A DNA stretch of 64,000 nt, from assembly GCA_037783545.1 (NCBI GenBank), contig JBBELK010000218.1, forward strand, positions 930,001 through 994,000, given 5' to 3'. Of the stretch, positions 24,401 through 36,400 are shown piece by piece; the first letter of the stretch is position 1, and each line of letters opens with the position of its first letter. Source of the stretch: Henricia sp. BOLD:AAB3569 (taxonomy: Eukaryota > Echinodermata > Asteroidea > Spinulosida > Echinasteridae). A program made the translations under genes and the position numbers. The notes beneath the pieces were generated by a model, which was not told where the DNA came from, did no database searches, and saw only the letters and a list, made by a program, of their open reading frames with translations.

Positions 24401-27400
24401 GGCACCTATAAAAGTATTCTTGGGTTTCACTTGGCTTGACAACCGGTTGCTATCCGCCATTACTGTGTCCATACTGCACGGCAAAGCGAAAATAATAATA
24501 AAACAATGTTGACAGATATTGTCGCAAATGTTGTGCAAGTAAAAAAAAGGTTAATAGCATGAATTATTTCCGCTTTGGCGTGCCATAGTATGGACACAGT
24601 AATGGCGGATAGCAACCGGTTGTCAAGGCAAAGTGAAACCCAAGAAAACAAGAGTCTTTGTTGCTTCTTACAGGCTGGTCTGGTGGTATTTGTCTGGATG
24701 CAGGACAGTACACATCAGTCCGTCTGAATCTCAAGATATCCGAGGCCAGCAGTAGTCCACATTTAGATATGGAAATCAGGCCGTTGAACTGACGCACCCA
24801 GGAGTGCAGTGACATCACCACCTAGGCAATGGACAATGAAAGAAATTCAATCAGACAATCTTTTAAACAGTTGACGCCAGATTTATTTTTGTATGAATAA
24901 GTGATTTTTGTTATAATAAGGATTATAACCCAGGGCAAGGGTTTAGGCCGTATCTTAAATGATCTCTGGGAGGGGTGGTTATCTCATTGAAGAGTTTTAT
25001 CCCTCTGTAGGGCTTGCTAAGCTCACATGATAGCCAATCCCAATCAGTGAGGAACAACTGCACTACCGTGATTCGAGACCACCAGTTGGCTTCATAGCTC
25101 AATAGACCGATCCAGTAAGCTCCTCAAAATTGTGTGCACAGAGCTACGACGAAATGCAGCACGAGTGACGCAAAAACACCATAAACATCATTTTTATCAG
25201 CGCAGAGGACCCTAGCCGGTTTAAAACGGATTGTATAAGACTATCCTAACCTACTTTTAATCCCTTCATATATATATGTAAATGTGTTTTTGTGTAAACG
25301 GGAAAAACTCACCAAAATTAGCTTGTCGTTTTGCTGTGTTGTGCATTCACTGCGTTCTAGATGTGTGTCGAGATGTTTTGTTTGATCGCGCGTGTTGTAC
25401 GTGCACGCACACGATCGGATACTTAAGTGCACACTTTGCTTTTGAGCGTGCAGTTTCTGTGTGCGTGTGCGTGTTTCAATACGCGCTGACCAGGGGACGC
25501 TGACGCACGGCGCGGCCACGCGACTCTACTGCACACATGCCTTACATGTGTGGCATGTTGCTAGGCAATTTCTAAATGGGCGGAGCTTACTGGATCGGTC
25601 TATTGGTAGGGCGTCTGCACGTTAAGCAGAAGGTCCGTGGTTCGAATCTCGGTGGAGCCAAGTTGCTTTTCACTACATGTAGATTTCCAAAACTCATGGA
25701 CATTTGTCCACATTTGTATAGGGATTATTTTTGGAAAGGAAGAACAAAAATATTAAAATGCGAATGTGATTGGCCAAAAGTTAATGCGGACTCTTGAGAA
25801 TCATTTATACATTAATCTACATTTCTACATTTTAATTTGGATTGTTTACAATGAAAAAATATGTCTGCCAAAAAATCAGTCTTCACATAATCAGTAGGAT
25901 ATTTATTTTTAAAAAATAAGCCTAACTATTATAGATGGTCGACTGTTGACTGTATCCAGCCTTTTTAGAGATTATCTAAAATGATTTTTTAGCCGTCTCT
26001 TGAGTACCTTAAGCTGAACGTTATGACCCGTAGTTAATGGCAGAACTCGAACCGTCTCCTCATTTTTAGCAAGGACCAGAAACGAGACTTCATACACTGC
26101 CTCTTCCCGTTCTGCTGATGAAGCGTTTTCACAAGCATTCTTATCTGTATTAAGTCATCAAACAAGAATAAAAAGCGACACAGAAGGCAAACCGTGCTCA
26201 GGCTTGGGCGATTCCACGCCGGAATTGAGTAGAATTGATTCCACTTTGGGAATCAGAATCGCGATTCCAGATTTTTGAAGAATCGGTTCCTAGTAGGAAT
26301 CGATTCTCTTTTATCTGGATTCGATTTCCAGTGATTGAAAGTTGCAGATTCCAAAAAATTCCTAGCAATTACAAAACCAAAACACTTGACTTTTGCAATT
26401 TCTACATTATAATGTCTAACGTACATCGACCTTGCAACTGTAAGCAACTCAACTGATCAGTTGCCGTCGATGTGTACGTAGCGCGCACATCGACAGATTA
26501 GTTGCGCAACTTGCGGAAACTGGGAGCATCTAGCCAAGTCTACATATCCAGAGCTCTCGACACGGCAACTCGGTAAAGCCTAGAGTACATTGACCTTGCA
26601 ACTGGAAGCAACTGTTGCTTGCAGTTGCTGTCGATGTGCGCGCACATGATGAGATGCATGCAAACAACTGACAGCAACTACATGTAGTTGCAAGTACGCA
26701 TACATCAATGCAACTGTCCGCAACTGGGTACAACTAGTTGCCAGAAAGTAGAACATGAGCAACTCGCAGCAACTGGGATTTTTCCAGTTGCCAGTAGTTG
26801 CAAGTGCGCGTAGATCTTCTTTTTAAGCAACTGATCAGTTGCTCCCAGTTGCCGCGAGTTGCTTCTAGTTGCTGGAAACACCAGTTGCCACTAGTTGCTT
26901 GGCGTACGCTAGGCTTTAGGAACGTGTGTGTGGCACAGGCTGGCATCATTTTGTGGACGTTTTGTGCCGCTCCGAGCCAATAATTGGGTCGTCGCCTGCA
27001 TAACATGTGGCATTACCAATATAAACGCACTTAAACACGCTCAGTATATTTAATGCTTTCCCATGAAAAATTCCGGCCAACTTGTGAAGTAAAATTTTGG
27101 GTAACTGCAATTAATGATGTACTGGGGCTTAATGTGCAAATATGCGTAAACATTTATATACTGGTAAGCCATAGAGTACGCTACGTGGCAAAAGTAAGAT
27201 GCCATCAGGCCGCTTATTGCCTTTTTCTTCAGAGAGTGGTAAAGCTGTTAAAAGGGAAATTCTGCACTGCCAAAAATTTGACCCGTGGAGAACAATGCTT
27301 TAATTGTTATAGCCTCCATCTTGAGTTGCCTTTGGCCTCATGGCTTCATTCCTCCATTAAAAAGATGTACAACTTACTTGTATTAGCTGCATCATTTGCA

Positions 27401-30400
27401 GGGGGAGGCTTGGGGGTAACTGGCATCACACTGGTAGCTACTGCAATAAGAGGGCACCAACCCATGGGGGTGTTTTCCATGGGGGATACCTTTATGACGT
27501 CCTGACAAGTGATCGGCAAAATGCCACCTACTACAGTGACTGTATTGAATGGAGGGAAAAAGATGAAGAAAGTCGTCAATCAGAATACTTGCAGTAAAAA
27601 GGGACAATTATACAGGGTTTGAGGTGGTTAAGGGGGTGGGGGAAGGGGTGGGGAAGGGGTGGGGGAAGGGGTGGGGGAAGGGGTGGGGGAAGGGGTGGGA
27701 GAAGGGGTGGAGGGAAAGGGGTGTGGGGAAAGGGGTGGGGAAAAGTTTGGGGAAGGGTTGGGGACAGTGGCGTAACTACGGGGGTGGGGGGGGGGGGGGG
27801 GGTGGGGGGTGGGAGGTGGGGGATGGGGAGGTGGGGGATGGGGAGTGGGGGGCACGTCGCCTCCACCCTGGCCCCTTAGGGTCCTTGGCACCGAGGATCA
27901 GATTCACCGAATCCGACAGGGAGAAGCGAACCATGCGGCTGCAGAGGCGCAGCTGGCACTCTCGGATCAAGCAGGTGACCCTCCCCACTCGCGCACCTTC
28001 TGGTTCGACACATCGTCTATCCAGTGGTACCCGAAGATGAGACGAAGGGAAGTAGTCAGGAAGACGTCCAGTCGTTGCCTCAACCCGCTGGTCAAGGTCC
28101 ACGCTTCACTTGCGTAAAGCAGAACCGGCAGGACCAGCGAGCGGAAGACTCAGACTTTCGTCCATCTGCTCAAATGCCGAGAGCGCCAGTCTTGTTCAGC
28201 GAGTTCATCACTCCATGCGCTAGGCCTAGACGCCGAGTGACAAAAAAGTACTATAAAGCATCTCATCCATTGACAAAACAGTCGTACAGATTTATCAGGA
28301 ACTGAACCATGGCCGTCACCCAAGCACTCCACTAGACCAGCACGCTACCATATAAATCGTGACTAACCACAGCCCAGATTCTTACCATGACATGTGCAGT
28401 TTAGCAAGCTGCCAGTCGACCGTTGCGCCTTGGTGGTACACTTGATGAATTTAGCCTCTATTGTGGGCTGGTCCCTCTCCAATCTACACTGCATCTATGG
28501 GAACCAATTTCTAAATGGATGCAAATGCAACTACAATATGGGAATCTAAGGGGGTTATCACTATGACCCCGTTCTCACTAGAGAAATTGCTTCGTTCGGC
28601 GATGATTCAATGATGATTCGAGTTTTCCTGAAGTGAACGCACGCCTCTTCATTGGACGATGATTAGAATCGCTTCATTCAATGAAGCAAATAGTTTCACT
28701 TGATGAAGAAATCGCTTCATTCGATGAAGAAATCGCTTCATTCTATGAAGCAAATTTGTAATGAGAACGCTCCCTTTGTTCGACTAAGCAATTTGGCAGG
28801 ACTGGTTGCACAAACGCGTTGTGTGTCAAGCGCCCAGCAAGCGATGTTTTTGACGCGCCACTGGAAAACCACACAGAGCGTCTAGACGCTCGACGCGCAA
28901 GTACGATCTCTAACAGCTTCATTCGATCTTCGTTAGCGGTCGCTTATAATGTGTACAGTACCGCTCTTCATTCGATCTTCGTTAAGTGATATGTGAACGC
29001 ACGTGTCATTAACTAACGATGATTAACTAATCTTCGTCGAATGAAGCGATTTCTCTAGTGAGAACGGGGTCTTTCTTGCATACATAATAGACCTTATGCG
29101 TAGCGGCCATGATAGAGGGCAGTCACATTGTCACAGTGCGTCATGCACGAGTAGGCACATTGTGGATCTATTGTCACATCATTTAAATATGAAAACCCGT
29201 CCTCTATCATGGCCGCTAGGCATAGGGGTCTATACTGGCATACATAATACTGGCAGGGGAGGTTTCAAAGGTGTGTATTCTTTTGAAAAAACGTAAGCTT
29301 CCCAATCTAAACAAAATCAATTATAATCAAGTCACTTTCCTAAATGACCCAAGTCATACAATACCATTGAATAAATTTATATGACTATTTCGTTACTATC
29401 AAAAATCCAACACCAGATCTTTGAGAACAGAAGTCATTTCATGAGCTTTTTTTCTCATTTATGGCTGGTGATTATTCCAAGTATCTATTGGCATGGAATG
29501 AGTACTACTTCCCCTATGTGAGATGCCATTGATGGTTTAACCCATGACCTATACTCCTGGGTTGGGAGAAACAGTGGAAGTAATGCCTCAAACCATAGAG
29601 TTTTCTTCCGAAGGAGCAACACACCATCCACCAGGCCTTCACCATTGCTTCAGAAAGGCACATGAGCACCTTTATAGTATGCCTCAAAAATGCCTTTTGA
29701 TGACTGCCGACAGACTTGACTGAGAGCATTCCCCGACTTTGGAATACTACTCATACCATACCTGAGCCCAAATTTCATGAAGCAGTAAAGGGATGTAGAC
29801 TCTGTAGTATTCATCATAGGAGCTGAAGGACGACGGCACGTTGCTTAGTGTTTTGAATGGACACTCTGCCAGGATTGGAAGATCAGCTGTAAAATAACCA
29901 ATGTGTATTATGTTCTAAGCTACAGTCGAACTTTGATTTTCAGGGGTTCATTTCACAAAAATAGGACTTAGTGGAAAAGGTCTTAGCGATGGGTGTTGAC
30001 TGTGCTTAAGTCCTACAATAGGACTTAAGAACCCCTAAGATGGTTCTTAGGACGTTTGTGAAACGTACCCCTGAGCACTATTAATACAGCATTCTGCTTT
30101 CAACAGGGAAAATTTTAGGTCCTAATACCGGCTAGCTCGGTGGTCGAGTGGTTAAGACGTCTGCCTCGTTTGCAGGAGGTCGTGGGTTCGAGTCTACTTC
30201 GAGTCCCACCCGAGCACGCTATGAAGTTTTTCATAGTGTCTCGGGAAAGCATCGAGCATACAGTGTTAACAACTAACATTCAGTTTCCCCGACGCAAGCT
30301 AAATCAATTTCTGGTCCTAACTTTTCGTTGTTTCTTTTCATTCGTGAAAATACACGTTTCCTGTTATAACAACAAGATAAAGTCCTAAGAACGTCTTATT

Positions 30401-33400
30401 ACGAGGTTCAGATGTACATGTATTTAACCCTTACCACCCTACATGTCCACATTGGGGCCCCAAAAGCAGCACCTTTTCAGGGTGCAAAAGGTTAGGTGTA
30501 CCACAGGAAGCCTGAATTTAGTTTTTTTTTCTTTTGAAAGTAATCATTGCAGTGTATTAAAATGGCCGAGAAACTTGAGTTACATGATCTTACAGGTGGG
30601 CTGTTGGCTTTCGGATTCAAGTCCATAGATATCCAGCCACTGACTGTTCCAGCCGAGGATCCAACAGAATAAATCCTCCTCAGAGAATCCTCCTCGTGGA
30701 TGGCACGTCACTCCAGGAAGCATGCTGGACTCTTGGGTCGCCATGGTAGATGCCTGCCTGCTTCCTGGCATTTCTGGTTGGGATATGACCTGCTTCAGTG
30801 GCTGTCTCAAACTGGAAGGTGGAATCTTGTCCGAGGTATCATTAGTTTTGGTGCCCAGAGCCGTGGAGTTGGCATGATGAGTGACTGTATCGGAGGGTGG
30901 ATTATGGGGATCACTGTTCATGCGATCGAAGAGGGATGCAGCCGTACGGGCAGTTTGGGTATCGGAAGTGAAAAACTGGAACTGAGGCTTTAGGACTGAT
31001 GGCATACAGGCATCCGGGATCTTTTCTTGCCCAGAATTTGCTTGTACATTTGAATGGCCACTGGAAGCACAGTCCTTCCCACCTGTTGTTTGGTCAACAC
31101 CTCTAACAGATGCACTAGTTTGAGGCACATCCTTACATTCTGCTCCCGATGGTTTGTTGCCAAGCGAAGGGGTTATGGTTGTTGACGCATATACTGACTG
31201 GGCATAGTGGGGCAACGACTCCATGTAAGATGGCCCAGCAGGGACCAATGATGTGATGGAATGGTTTGACTGATTTGAAAAGGCTGGTTCTGGATTCGGG
31301 GGACTAGACAAGTGTCTTTTTCTCTTCAGTCCTGGAACCTCTTTTGCACTGGCCTCGTGTGCTTTGTGCATAGAGGGCGGGCCTTTTTTCATCTCTTCAT
31401 ATAGACTGCTTGTACGAGAGCTGAATCGGTTAGCCCAGGACTGTACAGTAGCGGTTGTCCTCTCCTCCTCTGTGTCGGTACCTCTGTGTCTTTGGGCAGA
31501 AGTATAGTCACTGTCCAAAACAAAAGTGTCCATGAGTGCTGGTTCTTCACTGGTCCCTCGAAATCTTTTGAGAGGCTCAGCATCAGTTGGGGTGACATCT
31601 GGCTCTCGACTGCCTGATGGTTTCCATGAACCAGCGACTTTGGAGGCCGGGCTGGTGGGTTCATCTGAAATGCTCTGTGCACGGTTTGAGGAGACCGCAG
31701 GTACTAAATGAGAACGTTCAAATGAGGGTATTTTTCGTTTCTTGGATGCACGGATTTTGTGCTGCTGTGTTTTTTTCGTATCCAACTTCAAATCCACCTT
31801 ATTTCTGTGTGTGGTTGCTGGAAGAAAAAAAATGAGACTGAAAAAGTAGGATCACAATATTGTAAGTTTAAAATATGTATCTCCTAAAAAATTTGTTTAC
31901 ATTTAGATAAACGAATTTTGGAGCTTGAATATCAAACTCCGAAAGATTTCAGATGAGGCAGGAAGATGTCAGGTCTAGTATAATAATCCTGAGAAGTATA
32001 TATGTATATCATTTTCAAACAAGAACTTACCACCTTTCCCATAAAAATCTTTCAAACTTTCCTCGACAGCTTTCTGTACTTGTTCATCCAGGAAGCCATC
32101 ACTGTCCTCTGTCAAGTTATCTTTAATGCCCTCAACCTCGGACAAGTGAGAGTAATGAGACTTTGTCTTTGCCTCTTTATCTTCCTCTGTGAGTTCTTTC
32201 ATGAAGCTTTTCATTGTTTTGGATGTTTCTTTTGTTTCTCTTTCCACGTCACCTTCAATGTCTCTTGATTCTGCGAAAGACACCTGATCTTTGTTTTGGT
32301 TCACTGCATCATCATCGTCATCATTGTTAAACCATGGGTTGTCCTCATAGTCATTAAGTGCGTTCAAATAATGGAGATCTTCCAAAGACTGCGAATCCTC
32401 GGGCACCTCCTCTGAACGATTTTCGATAGTGGGAGAAATTTTGCCATCATCTGTTTCCTGTTTCACGATGTCCAAGTCAATCTCGAGATCATTTGAGGTG
32501 TGATTTGAGTCCGAGTCTTCCTCATCACTTGAGAGCACTATCACTTGGCTCAAAGGGTCTTCATCAAAGAGCTCACTGCAGTTGTAGTTCTCCAAGTCAA
32601 TGATTTCGGATGAATCCTGAAATTCTTCAGTGTAACTATAACTGTCATTAAGACTCTGGCTGGAATAGAAACTCCCTAGGCCTACTGGCTTCTTCCTCGG
32701 TGAAACAAAACAAATGCGTGGTTTCACGTCTTCCATCTCCTCTGAAAATGGAGTTTCAGAGTGAGCAGTGTTGTTCTCGGACACTGTTACAGGACTTTTA
32801 CGCTCTGTTTTTATGGTTATGTTTGAGGAAACGGAGGGCATGCTGTGTTCCAAACCATTGCTGTCAACAGTGGAGAGTGCTGATGGAGATTTGTCTTCCG
32901 ATACAAGTATGCTGGCACTTGTTTTAGATTCGTTAGAGCTTTGGGAATGTGGGGAAGGGGGCTTTGAGGTCATTTTGACACCAGCTCCTGGAACTTGCAG
33001 CAGACTTTGACTCATATTAGAGTCCTCGTTGCTGGCAAGAGACTCCACATCGGCTCCTGCATCCGATTCATCAGAAACTGGACTTGTTTTCAGATAATCC
33101 AGGGCTTGGTTATTGGAAAGCGAGTGTTCTTGGCTGCTCCTAGGAGGCGTCTGAGCAAGATTTGATCGTTCCTTCTCAAACTCTTTCTCCTTTTTGATTT
33201 CCAACAACCCAATATAAGACTGTTTATCCTGAGAGGTTTCAGCAACCCCCGTTTCAGAAACTGGTTCATTTTTAATCTTTAAAGGCTGATCATTTTCTGT
33301 TTTAACAGGTGTATTGTCTTTTGAGACGCTTTTTCTGAAATCACTCTCATCAGAGGAGCTGCTGGGGGCTTTCTTTATCCTCTGCAGCTTTCTAGATCGC

Positions 33401-36400
33401 GACAGTCTGTCTCGTGGGTGCCCTGGTGAACTGTGCCACGACCTGCTCTGGGTGACCAAGCCCTGCCAAGACAGTTTGGAGCTTGGTGATGACGTCACTG
33501 GGGTGGACGACTCAGATGAGGAGCCCCGTGAAGACGCTGTTGACGAGGTATCGCTTTCGTCATCTGAACTGTCAAACATTTGTCGTTTCTTCAGTGCATG
33601 CTTTACCCTCTTGTGCTTTCGTGGGGTGTGATGGCGCTGTCTGGTGTCCCCCCAGATATTAACAACAGGTAGTGAGCTTTCGGTGTCTGTAGCGTTTATT
33701 TCCTTCTTGACCAAAATCCACCCAAGTTCCGTACTCATAAGGCTCAGGGTGACGTTTCCCCGCTCTGCTTTCCTCATAATCAGAGGCTTCACTGATTTCA
33801 CAATGAACATGCCTTCTGGTCCCTCACAACCTGCAAAAAAAGGAATTTTAATCTTAGTTCATAGCAACTTTTACAGAATATGCCTTTTAAATGCCAAATT
33901 ATGATAAATTTGTTACCGTAACCTTTGTGGCATTACACTTTAATGGTAAATAGTTTATGGCTTGAATTGTGGCCAGCGTCGTTTGTGTGGCCTATGACTC
34001 GATTGTACTAGGTTCCAATTTAGAGCATTAGTACAAAGCTGTCTTGCCCATACCTTCCAGTTCTGAAAGACTTTTAAGCACTACTGATGGATTCCGTCGT
34101 GGATCTTTTAGTACTGTGTCATCTCCCAATATGGTATCTGGTGGAAATTTTAAATAAAATCAAAGAAAAAAATTACTTTAGCGGGAAGGTCAGAGGCAAG
34201 GGGAGGTCAGCGGAGAGGGGGAGGCCAGCAGAGAGGGGGAGGCCAGCAGAGAGGGGGAGGCCAGCAGAGAGGGGGAGGCCAGCAGAGAGGGGGAGGTCTG
34301 TGGCCAAGGGCAGGTCTGTGGCCAGAGGGAGGTCAGTGGCCAGGGGGAGGTCAGTGGCCAGGGGGAGGTCAGCAGCAAGTGGAGTGCTGTGATGGCGGAG
34401 CGATTTAGTGGATCGTACTCAAAACCTGGGTTAGCTCCAAAGGTAAGAGTTCGAATCCCAGTCCGGTCAATCCATGGTGCGTGTACCCTTGAGCAAGGTA
34501 CTTTTGCCACGCACTGCTTCTCTCCACCCAGGAGTAAATGGGTACCCGAGAGGGTAGCGAAAGCTGATGTGTTTGATTAGCCACTGAGTGCCTAATAGTT
34601 AGCTGGGGTTGTATACTTCCCAGGGAGCTGAGATGGTATTTGGAGTGATTTAATGGAGCCCTATGATCAGGGGTAACGATACTGTAAGTGCCTTGATAGT
34701 GTTTTCCCTTGATAAGTGCGCGGTAAGTCCATATTTTCATGTTATCATTAAGGCAGGGCTTCCCCATAACTTTTTTTAACACTGGCCACCCGGGCCACTG
34801 TGGTCACATCTTGACTGGTCCGCCGGCATCTTGAGTGGCCCTCCATTTTTTACATGTCATTTTTACAGGTTACTCTCCGCACCCCCTAACTCCCCCAAAA
34901 AAACAATGCCATCCATGTACACTTGTTTGATTGGCTGCCTGTCGATGTGGATTTTTTTTATTGTTGCAGCAAAGCCTTGGATTTACGCGCATCTCGACCT
35001 ACATAGACTCGCGATCGTGCACCATCCGTGCATTCCGATTGGTTGCTTTGCCATGATGTCACACACAGAGCTAAATTTATGAATGAAACCATGGAGCTTC
35101 CACTTGTAGTGAAGGGGAGCCATAACTATGCAAACTTGCACTAATATCCATGTAATGACTACATATTCTTTGTCCGTAGTGTGGTTCAAACATCGATGTT
35201 CAAGTCAAGAATTCTGTCACTGAGTGCATGCAGAAACCATGTGCACAAATAATTATACGGTTGCTGGATTTAGAGAAAAATCATCCAAGGGGCCGTGACT
35301 TGCAAGGGGCCGCGTGACTTGCTTGCCGTGCCAGTAATGTTGCACGAGATTGAATACATGTACATGTATGTCAGTGAGAAATTTCTTATGTATCGCATGA
35401 TCACCATTTTGCAATCCAAATTTTAAAATGGATCAGTACGCATTGCGATGCAATGCCTATGAACATTTATCTTTTCCTCCATTGTTTGCAACATTGTTGA
35501 GTTACCTATTTGAATAATAAACTTTAAAAAACTCTAACTTGTGTCGTTTGTCGTCTGTTCTTCCATCCTGATTAGCTCGAAAAAGTTGTTTACGGACGCG
35601 GTGTACATGTATCGCGCACCGTAGGCGCAAGACTACGGGGACTTCCGTAGTACGCAATAGAGCCATTTTAGTTAGCAGCCTGGACGCTCCTCGTGTCTGG
35701 TTAACATGTTCCTCACGGAGGCTGCTGTAACTAGTATTCGCCACAACACAAATTACGTCGTGAGAGGCTTGTCAGACATGAGGTGCGTCCAGTCTGCGTG
35801 CACGCACGTGCTACATACACAGCATACATGTAGTGACCGCTGCATAAGTAGGCTTACAACATGCTACTTGCCCAGTGCCCCGCGCCACGTGTAAATCAAA
35901 TGTTTGTTGTCCTGTGCGCGGCGTGGCACAGACCATACCAGCAGCATGCATGGCATCGGCCTTGTGTTAGATTTCATTTTACGTCGATTCAGCGTTTGCC
36001 GAGCACACGGGCCACGCACGCACTGTGACGATCGCACTGAAAATTGTTTTCACTCGATCTTCGACTAGCAACAAGTCGAATTCATTCACATTTTACAAAC
36101 TCCGTCGCATTGCAGAAAAATCTGGGCTTGAAAAAGGGAAGCGAAGGGGACTAGCTAGGCCGGGCATGCACGGTGTGTGTGCAGCTGGCGAGCTCATCGC
36201 AAGATCGTGACGGTTCGTACACGTACATGTTCCCATGCATCATGGCGAATATCTACACTAAACAATTTTAGGAAATGGGTGCATGCAGAAATGGACCAGA
36301 AATCTTGCTGTCATAAACTTGCTGCCCGCTGCAGTCGTATGTGTAGGACACAAATGCGCACCCCTGGCCCTGCATTTATAATGGTACCGTCTTCAAATTA

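Noticed and set aside
27619-28102. Long Gly- and Pro-rich open frames on both strands
   Set aside because: They are translations of a G/T-rich low-complexity array and have no splice or start context. Part overlaps a dead LINE.
32002-33631. Several open frames on the + strand opposite SETX exon 9
   Set aside because: They are shadows of a real 1.8-kb coding exon on the other strand; their composition mirrors its Ser/Glu codons.
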